Part shown: positions 7,155 to 15,081 of the stretch, one piece after another
Layout: each line of letters opens with the position of its first letter
How positions within the stretch are numbered: the first letter of the stretch is position 1
NCBI GenBank assembly: GCA_910583695.1
Contig: CAJTZL010000023.1
Coordinates: 1-39,962, forward strand
Source of the DNA: an uncultured Oscillibacter sp.
GTDB lineage: Bacteria > Bacillota > Clostridia > Oscillospirales > Oscillospiraceae
DNA length: 39,962 nt
Direction: 5' to 3'
The notes under the pieces: model-generated
Told to the model about the DNA's origin: nothing
Database searches by the model: none
The model's input: the letters and a program-made list of their open reading frames with translations, nothing else
Translations under genes and position numbers: made by a program

Positions 7155-7736
7155 ATGGAAATGACATGGGTCTGGACGGGAATGGTAACGCTGTCGCTGG
7201 CCTTCGGTCTTCTTTCGGGGAACCTGGATGCAGTGGCGGCGGCGGCGCTGGAGGGGGCACGGTCCGCCGTGGAGCTGAGCCTCTCCATGGCGGGGGTGCT
7301 GTGCCTCTGGAGCGGAGTCATGGAAATTATGAACGTCTGCGGCCTCTCGGCGGGGCTGGCGAGGCTGTTCCGGCCCCTCTTGCGGCGGCTGCTGCCCAAT
7401 GCCAGCAGGGACCCGGAGACTCTGGCGGCGGTGTCCGCCAACGTCTCCGCCAACCTTCTGGGGCTGGGCAATGCCGCCACGCCTCTGGGCATCCGGGCCG
7501 CCCGGAGAATGGCCAGGGGCTGCGGCGGCACGGCCAGCGATGAGCTGTGCCGTCTGGTGGTGCTGAACACGGCGTCCATCCAGCTGATTCCGGCCACAAT
7601 CGCCTCGGTCCGCTCTGCCGCCGGATGCAAAACGCCCTTTGACATCCTCCCGGCGGTGTGGCTGGCCTCGGCCCTGTCGGTGACGGTGGGACTGCTGGCG
7701 GCGTGGCTGCTGTCCCAGGGGAGGGAACGGGCATGA
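7155..7736 (+). CDS. spmA: spore maturation protein A
   Basis: A 193-residue polytopic membrane protein of the nucleoside-recognition (Gate) family, matching SpmA in length and in motifs such as ALEGARSAVELSLSMAG, LWSGVMEIM and NLLGLGNAATPLGI, the last being the strongly conserved Asn-rich membrane loop. SpmA acts with SpmB in spore core dehydration and heat resistance in Bacillus and Clostridium. The ATG at 7155 follows GGAGGG; an almost identical GGAGGAAAA sequence sits 25 bases upstream. The stop overlaps spmB in an ATGA arrangement, so the two are translationally coupled. Confidence 0.94.
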   Translation: MEMTWVWTGMVTLSLAFGLLSGNLDAVAAAALEGARSAVELSLSMAGVLCLWSGVMEIMNVCGLSAGLARLFRPLLRRLLPNASRDPETLAAVSANVSANLLGLGNAATPLGIRAARRMARGCGGTASDELCRLVVLNTASIQLIPATIASVRSAAGCKTPFDILPAVWLASALSVTVGLLAAWLLSQGRERA

Positions 7737-8254
7737 ACCTCAGCTCGCTGGTGATTCCCGTACTGCTGTCGGCGGTGGCGATGTACGGTCTGGGGAAGCG
7801 GGTGGACGTATACGCCGCCCTGACCCATGGGGCGGAGGAGGGGCTGACGGTGCTGCTGCGCATCGTCCCGGCCCTGGTGGGGCTGCTGACGGCGGTGAGC
7901 ATGTTCCGGGCCTCCGGAGCCATGGAGTGGCTGTCCGGCCTCTTCGCCCCGGCGCTGGACCTGCTGGGCATCCCGCCGGAGACTGCGCCGCTGATGCTGG
8001 TCCGCCCGGTGTCCGGCAACGGGGCCCTGGCGGTGGCCAGCGATCTGATGACCTCCCACGGGCCGGACAGCTACGTGGGCCGGGTGGCGGCGGTGATGCT
8101 GGGCAGTACGGAGACTACCTTCTATACCATCGCCGTGTACTTTAGCTCCGCTGGGATCACGAAAACGCGGCATACGGTGCCCGCCGCCCTGGCGGCGGAC
8201 CTGACGGGCTTTGCGGCGGCGGCCCTGGCGGTGCGGCTGTTCTTTGGGAGCTGA
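7733..8254 (+). CDS. spmB: spore maturation protein B
   Basis: A 173-residue membrane protein and partner of SpmA. Seen are several hydrophobic helices, the VPALVGLLTAVSMFRASGAM segment, PLMLVRPVSGNGAL, and GSTETTFYTIAVYFSSAGI near residue 123, which is the SpmB counterpart of the Gate-family loop. The start is the ATG at 7733, which shares bases with the spmA stop; GGGGAGGGAACGG just upstream is the ribosome site. The presence of the pair implies an endospore former. A palindromic repeat element begins 58 bases after the stop. Confidence 0.94.
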   Translation: MNLSSLVIPVLLSAVAMYGLGKRVDVYAALTHGAEEGLTVLLRIVPALVGLLTAVSMFRASGAMEWLSGLFAPALDLLGIPPETAPLMLVRPVSGNGALAVASDLMTSHGPDSYVGRVAAVMLGSTETTFYTIAVYFSSAGITKTRHTVPAALAADLTGFAAAALAVRLFFGS

Positions 8255-8312
8255 GGTACTTGGAAGGCCGCTTTGCTCCGCGCTGCTCCCGGTCTGCTAT
8301 TACATATATACA

Positions 8313-8471
8313 TAGAGCAGCCCCCAAAAATAATGAGAAACGTTCAGCGGTCCCGGGATCGCAGGGCTGCGTTGTCGTCCTAGACGGGCGTCAGCCCGCC
8401 TGCGTCCTCTGCTTTGCCCTGTGCTTCCTGCCCTCGCTTCTTTTTTCTCATGATTTCTGGGAACTGCTCTA
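8313..8471. repeat. MITE-like palindromic repeat, copy 1
   Basis: A 159-base non-coding element with imperfect terminal inverted repeats of about 29 bases: TAGAGCAGCCCCCAAAAATA at the left and the complement of TAGAGCAGTTCCCAGAAATC at the right, 24 of 29 positions matching. Both ends start with TA, the usual target of mariner/IS630-type elements. The centre holds a GGGC-GTCA-GCCC hairpin. A second copy, inverted and close to 90 percent identical by eye, lies at 22865-23019. No ORF is carried, so movement would depend on a transposase elsewhere. Confidence 0.85.
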
Positions 8472-8522
8472 TATAAGGAGAGCCGGGCGGCCGCTTTTGA
8501 AAAGGAAACGGGCAGACGGTGA

Positions 8523-8554
8523 AACGGCGGAGGGACCAGCCCTCCGCCGTTTTT
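8523..8554. terminator. intrinsic terminator between spmB and the 8559-9455 gene
   Basis: A perfect 12-bp stem, AACGGCGGAGGG (8523-8534) with CCCTCCGCCGTT (8540-8551), has a 5-base loop. Five Ts follow on the plus strand, so it can end the spmA-spmB transcript after the repeat element. The minus-strand tail has only three Ts, but the stem lies right after the stop of the minus-strand gene and probably serves it too. Confidence 0.8.
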
Positions 8555-8558
8555 GCGC

Positions 8559-9455
8559 TTATGCCAGGATATCCAGCTCTTTGTACCGAGCGGCCCGCTC
8601 CACCACGTCCTCCCAGGAGGGGCCGGAGCAGACAAATTCGTAATCGCTCCAGATTCGCTCCAGCTCGGCTTTGATCTGTGGGACCTCCTCCAGCCGCTCC
8701 GCGCCGGTGCGAACGTAATAGTCTGGAAGCAGGGATTGAGCGATAATTCCCGTCTCCGGCGCAGGGGGCTCTTCCCCCTGGCTGAGGGCAAGAATCATAT
8801 CCAGATGGCTGCTGAGATAGGCGTCGGTTTCCTGGTGGACCCCCATGAGCCCGTTGAGGTCGAAAAGCTGGAAGGGTGCGCCGCCGGGGACCTCCACCTC
8901 GCCTTCCGCGCCCCAGAAGACCGTGTTGTCCCCCAGCTCGTAAAGGGCTCCACAGAGGGACTTGAGGCCGTTGAAGGCTTCCTCCGAGGGGGGAGCCTGG
9001 AAGGCGGCCAGCACCGTGTCCACGGCCCAGCCCAGATCCCCCAGGACCCCGCAGCCGGGAAGGGCGGACAGGCGGTCGCCCAGCTTCACCAGCCGGGCCA
9101 GGGAGAGCAGCCCCCAGACCCGAACCCGGCTGTCTCCCAGCCCCGCCGCTTTCTCCTCTACCTGGGCGGGGACATCGTTGTAGAGGATGTGCGCCTCCTC
9201 CAGCCGCCCGATGCGGTGGGAGCAGTCATCCATCAGCGGCTCGCCGACTTTATCATAAATCTCATCTCGGGCGCTGTAAATTGTATCTGCCCGGTGGAGC
9301 CAGAGCTGGGCATGGTTCAGGTCTCCCTGGTCCATGGCGGCGGCGCCCAGGTCGTAATACGCCCGGCACAGGCCCGCCCAGTCCCGCTTCTTCCGGCATT
9401 CCGACAGCCGCTCCTCCGGGGAGGCGGACGTCTTTTTCCCAAACAGCTTGAACAT
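8559..9455 (-). CDS. hypothetical protein with TPR-like helical N-terminus
   Basis: I do not recognise this 298-residue soluble protein. The first 120 residues look like paired helices of tetratricopeptide type (AYYDLGAAAMDQGDLNHAQLW, then HRIGRLEEAHILYN); the remainder is mixed, with GDNTVFWGAEGEVEVPGG and LFDLNGLMGVHQETDAYL. There is no signal peptide or transmembrane segment. The ATG follows GAAAGGATG on its strand and is served by a strong promoter about 40 bases upstream. It is divergent from a membrane protein/Sel1-repeat pair, whose products may be functionally related because all three have scaffold-like or unknown features. Confidence 0.82.
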   Translation of the reverse strand: MFKLFGKKTSASPEERLSECRKKRDWAGLCRAYYDLGAAAMDQGDLNHAQLWLHRADTIYSARDEIYDKVGEPLMDDCSHRIGRLEEAHILYNDVPAQVEEKAAGLGDSRVRVWGLLSLARLVKLGDRLSALPGCGVLGDLGWAVDTVLAAFQAPPSEEAFNGLKSLCGALYELGDNTVFWGAEGEVEVPGGAPFQLFDLNGLMGVHQETDAYLSSHLDMILALSQGEEPPAPETGIIAQSLLPDYYVRTGAERLEEVPQIKAELERIWSDYEFVCSGPSWEDVVERAARYKELDILA

Positions 9456-9491
9456 GCAAACCGCATCCTTTCGTATTGGTTAGTTATCACA

Positions 9492-9520
9492 AATATACTG
9501 CCGTCCCAGTTAAAAGTCAA
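9492..9520 (-). promoter_or_regulatory. sigma-A promoter for the 8559-9455 gene
   Basis: On the minus strand TTGACT (9520-9515), a 17-base spacer and TATATT (9497-9492) form a near-consensus promoter, leaving a leader of about 30 bases before the ATG at 9455. Confidence 0.8.
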
Positions 9521-9554
9521 GGCTGGTTTCTCAGGAAAATAACCTGCCGGGGAC

Positions 9555-9583
9555 TGGACAAAGCCCTACCGAACTGGTAGAAT
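9555..9583 (+). promoter_or_regulatory. sigma-A promoter for the 9638-12520 gene pair
   Basis: TGGACA (9555-9560), a 17-base spacer and TAGAAT (9578-9583). Transcription would begin near 9590, which makes the ATG at 9596 nearly leaderless and supports the ATG at 9638 as the real start of the next gene. Confidence 0.72.
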
Positions 9584-9637
9584 CTGAAATAGTATATGTC
9601 CCTGTTTTCCAGGGGGCGCAAGGAGGCACAGAGGGGT

Positions 9638-11251
9638 ATGGAAAAGAAGAAGGGCGGTTTTTTACGCTGGCCGTGGAACGTGGTGGTCTATATCGCGCTG
9701 GCGGCGGCGCTCCGGCTGTTCGCCGTTCCCATCATTCTGATTTTGATGGCCATTCAGCGGAAGAACAACCCCCACGGTGTGGAGGAGGGGTATTGCCTCA
9801 GCCGGACCCGGAGGCGGATCAGCTGGGTGCTGTGGGGCCTTTTGTGGCTGGTCCTTGCCGCCGGGCTGTTCGCCGTTTGTTATATGGGCTTCCAGCAGGA
9901 CCGGACCTATTGGGAGACCTCGGATTACATGACCCTGGCGGTCAGCGGGGGCGGCGGCGCGATACTGCTGCTGCTGGGGATTTACATGGGCTGTACCGGC
10001 GCCCGAGATACCTTCTTTCCCGGGAAAAGCGCCCTGGCAAATTCCATTCGAGGCCAGCTCCCCTACCCGGAGGAGGCCCCGCCGGTGGAGGAGCTCTTTG
10101 CCATGGTGGACAAGGACCTGGAGGCCAACGGCAAATGGTTCGACTCCATGGGCATCGGGCAGGAGTGGGTTCTGGGAGAGCTGGTCAGCCGGATCGACCG
10201 CATCCGGGGCATCTTCGTGGTGGACGAGACCAGGACCCGTCACAGAGGGGGCCGCACCATCACCAGCCGGGTCTTGCAGCTGGTGCTGGTGGATGACCGC
10301 TGGCAGAAGCACATTACGGATTTCAAGAAGCCCCAGGAACTGCGGGCGGCGGCGGACTGTCTGGCCCTCCGGGTTCCGGAGGCCCGGCGGGGAACCAACG
10401 GCCAGTGGAGCGCCTTCTGGAGTATGGACGAAAGCGAACGGGAGGCCTTCCGGCAGGACTTTCGCCAAAAGCAGAGCCTCCGGGCCTCGGAGGCCGCCCG
10501 GCGGGAAATTCTCAGCGATGGCCCGCAGGACATGATTTTGAAGCGCCGGGGCGGGGAAGTGACCTCCCGGGTCAGCGCCGCCCTGGTGGAGGACGTGCTG
10601 AAGCGCTGCCTCAGCGGGGAGGAATCCGGCTTCGAGCTGATTCCCACCCGCCCGGTGGAGAGCGGCGGCCGTGTCTTCCGGTCCCTGGACTGTCTGGTCC
10701 GGCAGGAGGCGGCGGAGAAGGTTTTGCTGCTGCTGGAGCTTTCGCCCTCGGAGGGGGAGAATCTGGCCCTGGCCCTGACGGCAGACGCCCGGCGGGCGGA
10801 GGAGGTCCTGAAGGGCTGGCTCCGCCGGGAGGTTCCGGATCTGACGGAGTGGGATCTGCGGCGGGTCTATGACGCCCCCGAGACCGGCGGGGCTCAAAAC
10901 CAGCGGAAATCCCAGGCGAAGCTGTCCCTGGTATATGCCAGCGGGGCGGCGGAAACCCACACGACCTTTACGGAGGAGGATGTGCGGCTGGCGGCGGAGG
11001 GCATCGTGGACGGGACCTATCAGATTGCGGACCTGACCCACGCCTCGGGCTATCTTTGGATTCGCATCACCGCCGGAGACAGGCTGGACGGCCGCTGTAC
11101 CGTAGAGGCCACCAGACCCGAGGGGGAGGAGCTGGGGTTTTACATAGCAAAAATGCCGCCCAGAGAAGCGGCAGAGTGGCTGACGGGATATCCCCGCGGA
11201 GCGTTCCTGCCGGGAGGCCGGGATTGGAAGCGGGTTAAAAAACCAAATTGA
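9638..11251 (+). CDS. membrane protein of unknown function with large cytoplasmic-type C-terminus
   Basis: A 537-residue protein with three predicted membrane helices near residues 13-38, 61-82 and 96-116, followed by about 415 soluble residues. The soluble part begins with FAMVDKDLEANGKWFDSMGIG and contains an SRIDRIRGIFVVDETRT segment; I know of no named domain that fits. The ATG at 9638 follows AAGGAGG, whereas the in-frame ATG at 9596 has no ribosome site. An Sel1-repeat gene follows after 18 bases and is surely co-transcribed, suggesting a membrane anchor with a scaffold partner. The function is unknown. Confidence 0.82.
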   Translation: MEKKKGGFLRWPWNVVVYIALAAALRLFAVPIILILMAIQRKNNPHGVEEGYCLSRTRRRISWVLWGLLWLVLAAGLFAVCYMGFQQDRTYWETSDYMTLAVSGGGGAILLLLGIYMGCTGARDTFFPGKSALANSIRGQLPYPEEAPPVEELFAMVDKDLEANGKWFDSMGIGQEWVLGELVSRIDRIRGIFVVDETRTRHRGGRTITSRVLQLVLVDDRWQKHITDFKKPQELRAAADCLALRVPEARRGTNGQWSAFWSMDESEREAFRQDFRQKQSLRASEAARREILSDGPQDMILKRRGGEVTSRVSAALVEDVLKRCLSGEESGFELIPTRPVESGGRVFRSLDCLVRQEAAEKVLLLLELSPSEGENLALALTADARRAEEVLKGWLRREVPDLTEWDLRRVYDAPETGGAQNQRKSQAKLSLVYASGAAETHTTFTEEDVRLAAEGIVDGTYQIADLTHASGYLWIRITAGDRLDGRCTVEATRPEGEELGFYIAKMPPREAAEWLTGYPRGAFLPGGRDWKRVKKPN

Positions 11252-11269
11252 CAAAGGAGAGATTTCATC

Positions 11270-12520
11270 ATGGCAGCAGTTTTGAGCGCTGAAGTGAAGC
11301 AGGCCCTCCAGGACATCTATTACAACGTCCGCACGGGCCGGGGTAAGGAGGCGTTTGCCCTTTTGGAGAGGGCTTCCGCCGCTGGGGACGGCGACGCCAG
11401 CTGTGTGCTGGCCCGGTGCCTCTGCGGATACCAGTACGTTTGGAGCGGCCACGGCTTCCCGGAGGACGACGAGAGGGCTACGGAGCTCCTTCACAAGTCC
11501 GTGGAGCAAGGCAGCGCCCTGGGGGTGCTGGTGGCCCTGCGGAGCGGGGAGCTGACCCCCTCCGTTCAGAAGAAGATGCCCTTTGAGAGCCTCCGGCAGG
11601 CCTTTGAGCAGGTGGAGGCCCTGGCCAGGGAGGGGGACGCCTTCTGCCAGTATGTCGTCGGCAACAGCTATTTCTGGTGGGACTTCCTCCGCATTCAGGG
11701 CAAGGGCAAGGACTCCTTCCCCAGTCACGCGGAGTTTAAGGCATACTTAAAAGGCGAGATTTCCAAGTGCGAGGACTGGTTCTGGAAGGCCTTCCGGGGC
11801 GGTGTCCACTATGCCGCCAACAACCTAAACCGCTATTACACCCAGGGGGACGAGGACATCATCGCCCCCCAGCCGGAAAAGGCGAAGGACCTCTGGAAGA
11901 TCGGCGCGGAGCTGGGCTACCCCACCCACCAGTTCATCTACGCCGAGGAGCTGAAAAAGGCGGAGCGGTTTCAGGAGGCCCTTCACTGGTATCAGGAATC
12001 CGCCGCAGCCAATAATCACGACAGCTGGTTCTACGTGGGCTGGCTCTATTCCACCGGAAAAGGCGTGGAAAAGGATTCGGCCCGCGCCGTCTCCTGCTTC
12101 CAGAAGGAGCTGGCCCTGGACCCCGACCACATGGGGGGCAACAACCATATGGGAAAGGCTTACTTCCTGGGGGAGGGCGTGCCCCAGGATTACGCGAAGG
12201 CCGTTTACCACCTCACCATCGCCCACGACAAGCTGGGCAGCAGCTGGGGCGCTTTCTACCTGGCTAAGTGCCATTTTAACGGCTGGGGCACGCCCCAGGA
12301 CTACGGAAAGGCTCTTCAGTGCCTGAACGACGTGGACTGGCAGAACCAGGAGGCGGACTACATGCGGGGCTTTATCCACGCCCGGGGCCTGGGGGGCGTG
12401 CGAGAGGACATCCCCAAGGGCGTGTCCTACCTCCAGAAGGCGGGGAACTTCGATAAGGCCAAGGAGGAGCTGCTGAACTACAAAAAGACCCTCTTCGGCA
12501 AGTGGGTCCGGCGGAAATAA
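11270..12520 (+). CDS. Sel1-like repeat protein
   Basis: A 416-residue soluble protein made largely of Sel1/TPR-type helical repeats. Clear units are WFYVGWLYSTGKGVEKDSAR, MGKAYFLGEGVPQDYAKAV and YLAKCHFNGWGTPQDYGKAL, all following the A/G-x-x-Y-x-x-G-x-G-V-x-x-D pattern about 36 residues apart; a more diverged set lies at residues 25-105. Such repeats bind proteins and act as scaffolds or adaptors. The ATG follows AAAGGAGAG. There is no signal peptide. It is the second gene of a pair with the membrane protein upstream. Confidence 0.88.
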   Translation: MAAVLSAEVKQALQDIYYNVRTGRGKEAFALLERASAAGDGDASCVLARCLCGYQYVWSGHGFPEDDERATELLHKSVEQGSALGVLVALRSGELTPSVQKKMPFESLRQAFEQVEALAREGDAFCQYVVGNSYFWWDFLRIQGKGKDSFPSHAEFKAYLKGEISKCEDWFWKAFRGGVHYAANNLNRYYTQGDEDIIAPQPEKAKDLWKIGAELGYPTHQFIYAEELKKAERFQEALHWYQESAAANNHDSWFYVGWLYSTGKGVEKDSARAVSCFQKELALDPDHMGGNNHMGKAYFLGEGVPQDYAKAVYHLTIAHDKLGSSWGAFYLAKCHFNGWGTPQDYGKALQCLNDVDWQNQEADYMRGFIHARGLGGVREDIPKGVSYLQKAGNFDKAKEELLNYKKTLFGKWVRRK

Positions 12521-12526
12521 GCGCGC

Positions 12527-12565
12527 AAAACGGCGGCGGAAGCGTATCGCTTCCGCCGCCGTTTT
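12527..12565. terminator. bidirectional intrinsic terminator
   Basis: A perfect 14-bp GC-rich stem (12531-12544 with 12548-12561) with loop TAT is flanked by AAAA on the left and TTTT on the right. It sits between two converging genes and can end both. Confidence 0.92.
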
Positions 12566-12577
12566 GTCCTGCCGCCG

Positions 12578-14914
12578 TCAGGGGAGAGGCGGGGTCCACC
12601 AGCTCTGCTGGTAGAGGTCCGTGAACCGGTAGGTGGCCCGGACCTCGCCCTCCAGGGGCACGTCGGAGATGGTCAGGCCCTCTCCGGAAACCGTCAGGGG
12701 GTCCCCCAGGAGGTAGCTGTCCTGGTATGTACCGTCGTAGCCGTAGTAATCGCAGAGAAATTCCAGGGTATCCCCCTCCTGGAGGGCGGAATCGCTCTTG
12801 GCGACGGTCCCGGTCTCCTCCTCGCCGTAGACGGCCCGGACGCCGGTGACATAGCCGTAGGGAGCTTCGTCGTCAAAGGCCAGCAGCAGTTCCGCCCGAT
12901 GGCCGTTGTGGAGCAGGGGCACATAGCCGGTGATGGTATAGTGCTCCCCGTCGTCCACGGTGCTCTCGTGGTAGTAGGCCACCGGCTGGCCGTTTACCGC
13001 CAGCCAGGTGCTTTCCACATTCCCAAGGAGATTCCCCACCTCGTCAAAGTCAAACACGTTGTCCAGTCCCAGGTCGATGTAGCCCTCGCCGTCGTCGTAG
13101 AAGAGGTTCAGGTCCAGGGAGTGGACCAGCTTCCACTGGTCCTCGGAGAGACGGAGGACGGGGGTTCCGTCTTCTCCGGCGGTCCAGGTCAGCTCCTCCC
13201 CGGCGAAGCGGTGGTCCGCCACGTATTCGGAGACGCTGTTCAGGTCCAGGGAGCGGTCGGAAAAGAAGCCGTTGTCCAGGGCGGCCTGAAGCAGGGAGGC
13301 CACGGTGTCCGCGCTGCCGGAGGAGGCGCTGCCGGAGAGACCCATCAGCGCCCCCAGGGGGGAACCGCTGCCACCGGAGCCCGCCTGACCCGCCTGCTGG
13401 ATGGAGGCGAAGTCCCGGATGCACTTGCTGTAGCTGTCGTCCAGGCCGATGGCCCGGTAGGTGGACACGGCCTGATTCACGGTGGCGGACTTCCGGTAGG
13501 GGAAGTAGATGGACACGCCGTAGGCGTTGGTCATGTTGGAGGAGGTCCGGTTGTATTTCACGGCCCCCAGCAGGGCCTCCGCCAGGGCCTCGCCCTCCTT
13601 GGTTCCCAGATTCTTCGCCAGATGGACCAGATCCACCTGATCGATCTTGCTGGACTGGGCAAACTCTCGGGCCCCGTTCCGGGCGTTGGAGACGGTCTGG
13701 TACTCCTTTGCCTCAATCAGGCGGGAGGTGGAGCGGGAGAAGTCCGCCAAGGCCTGGGGCAGGGTGGCCTCCAGCTCGGCCAAGTCGATGACGGAGAGGG
13801 TGGTCAGCTGGCCCCGGCACTTCTGGGCGCAGGTCTCCACGAAGCTGTCCACGATTTGCTGTCCCAGCTCGATGGTGGGCATGGAGGGATTTTTCCCCAG
13901 AGCGGTGAGCCAGTCCGTGTAGTACCAGCCCACGCCGGGCTCCGTCTCCTCGGAGGCGATGAGGTAGTCGGCGTGCTCCGCCGCCATCAGGGCGGTCTCC
14001 GCCGTGGCCATGAGGCAGGCGTCGAAGCCCACGAAGTCGAACTTCACCCCGGCGTCCTTCAGGGCCTGATCCACGCCGAAGAGGCTCATGGACCCGGAGG
14101 AGGCGAATTTCTCGTCATAGCCGTAGCCGCTGACGGACCCTCCGCCGTGGTCCCAGAGGATGAGGCCGTACCGGCTGGCGGGGAACTTCTTCTCGCACCA
14201 GCGGATGTAGCCGTACAGGGTGGAGGGGTCCGTCATGGACACGGCGCCCAGGTCCTTTTCCAGGCACGCCAGCTTTCCATTTTTCACCTGCCAGATCTGG
14301 TTGGTTTTGCTGCTGACCTGATTGTTCCGCCAGCCGGAGCAGCCGCCGGTGTAGACCAGCAGGTTCACGTTTTTCCCCAGGTCCGCCGCCAGCATCTCCT
14401 GGAGGTCCGCGGTGCCCATTCCGCTGCGGGACTCCAGGTCCGTGCCGCACATGTAGACCATGAGGGTGACGGTGTCCCGCCCTCCGCCCAGCAGCTGGGT
14501 GTACTTCGCCCGGGCCCCCGGGGCCACGGTCTCGTCCAGCCGCCCGGTGTTGGCGGGGGTTTCCCAGCCGCCGGAGATGCTTCCACCCCCCAGGCTGCCG
14601 AAGAGGGCGCTGAGGTCCGCACCGCCGGTCTGGCCGGAGGAGGTGCTTTGACTGACGGGGGCGGGGAGCCCTTCTCCCACGCCGCCCAGGAGAGCGCCCA
14701 GCCCTCCGCCGCCGCCCAGCAGCAGCACCGCCAGCAGGAGGATAATCTTCATCAGCCCGCCGCCGGACCTGCCACCTCCGCCGCTGCGGGAGCCGCCGGA
14801 GCTTTGGCCGCCCCGTCCTGCGCCCACTGGGCCGCTTCCGAGGCCGGAGCCCCGCTTTTCCACGTTCTTCGCCGGGCCGGTGACATGTTTTTCCCGGCCT
14901 CTGGGTCTGTCCAT
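12578..14914 (-). CDS. membrane-anchored clostripain-related cysteine peptidase (family C11)
   Basis: A 778-residue protein. Residues 1-54 are basic and then Gly/Ser-rich, 55-80 form one membrane helix or uncleaved signal anchor, and about 147-470 are the C11 peptidase core. The catalytic dyad is visible as His256 in LILWDHGGGS and Cys300 in FVGFDACLMATAE, and the VYMCGTDLES strand that opens the domain is present. Residues about 550-778 are a beta-rich region without a known name (YIDLGLDNVFDFDEVGN). The active site would face outside the cell. The ATG follows GAAGGAAG at good spacing. C11 enzymes cleave after Arg or Lys; the substrate here is unknown. Confidence 0.92.
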   Translation of the reverse strand: MDRPRGREKHVTGPAKNVEKRGSGLGSGPVGAGRGGQSSGGSRSGGGGRSGGGLMKIILLLAVLLLGGGGGLGALLGGVGEGLPAPVSQSTSSGQTGGADLSALFGSLGGGSISGGWETPANTGRLDETVAPGARAKYTQLLGGGRDTVTLMVYMCGTDLESRSGMGTADLQEMLAADLGKNVNLLVYTGGCSGWRNNQVSSKTNQIWQVKNGKLACLEKDLGAVSMTDPSTLYGYIRWCEKKFPASRYGLILWDHGGGSVSGYGYDEKFASSGSMSLFGVDQALKDAGVKFDFVGFDACLMATAETALMAAEHADYLIASEETEPGVGWYYTDWLTALGKNPSMPTIELGQQIVDSFVETCAQKCRGQLTTLSVIDLAELEATLPQALADFSRSTSRLIEAKEYQTVSNARNGAREFAQSSKIDQVDLVHLAKNLGTKEGEALAEALLGAVKYNRTSSNMTNAYGVSIYFPYRKSATVNQAVSTYRAIGLDDSYSKCIRDFASIQQAGQAGSGGSGSPLGALMGLSGSASSGSADTVASLLQAALDNGFFSDRSLDLNSVSEYVADHRFAGEELTWTAGEDGTPVLRLSEDQWKLVHSLDLNLFYDDGEGYIDLGLDNVFDFDEVGNLLGNVESTWLAVNGQPVAYYHESTVDDGEHYTITGYVPLLHNGHRAELLLAFDDEAPYGYVTGVRAVYGEEETGTVAKSDSALQEGDTLEFLCDYYGYDGTYQDSYLLGDPLTVSGEGLTISDVPLEGEVRATYRFTDLYQQSWWTPPLP

Positions 14915-14970
14915 AAAAATCCACTTCCTTCGTGTCGGTCTTTCCGGCCTGCGCTGTGTTTTGCCTCCCT

Positions 14971-14999
14971 ATTATACAGAGGAATCTGCGGAAAAACAA
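14971..14999 (-). promoter_or_regulatory. sigma-A promoter for the C11 peptidase gene
   Basis: On the minus strand TTGTTT (14999-14994), a 17-base spacer and a perfect TATAAT (14976-14971), leaving a leader of about 50 bases. Confidence 0.78.
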
Positions 15000-15021
15000 T
15001 CCTGAAATTTTGCCGTTTGTC

Positions 15022-15050
15022 TTGGCTTTTCGGGAAAACTGTGATACAAT
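15022..15050 (+). promoter_or_regulatory. extended -10 sigma-A promoter for the AraC-type regulator
   Basis: TTGGCT (15022-15027), a 17-base spacer and TACAAT (15045-15050), with the extended TG at 15042-15043. It is divergent from the peptidase promoter; the two start sites are about 95 bases apart. Confidence 0.72.
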
Positions 15051-15081
15051 CCAGTCCAAATCATTCCAGCGGCAAGAAAGG

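Noticed and set aside
8313..8471. Repeat element as a CRISPR or REP array
   Set aside because: There is one unit per site with paired ends and TA borders, and no spacers or tandem units.
9662..11728. 688-residue minus-strand open frame
   Set aside because: Antisense to the membrane protein, which has a promoter, ribosome site and plausible membrane helices.
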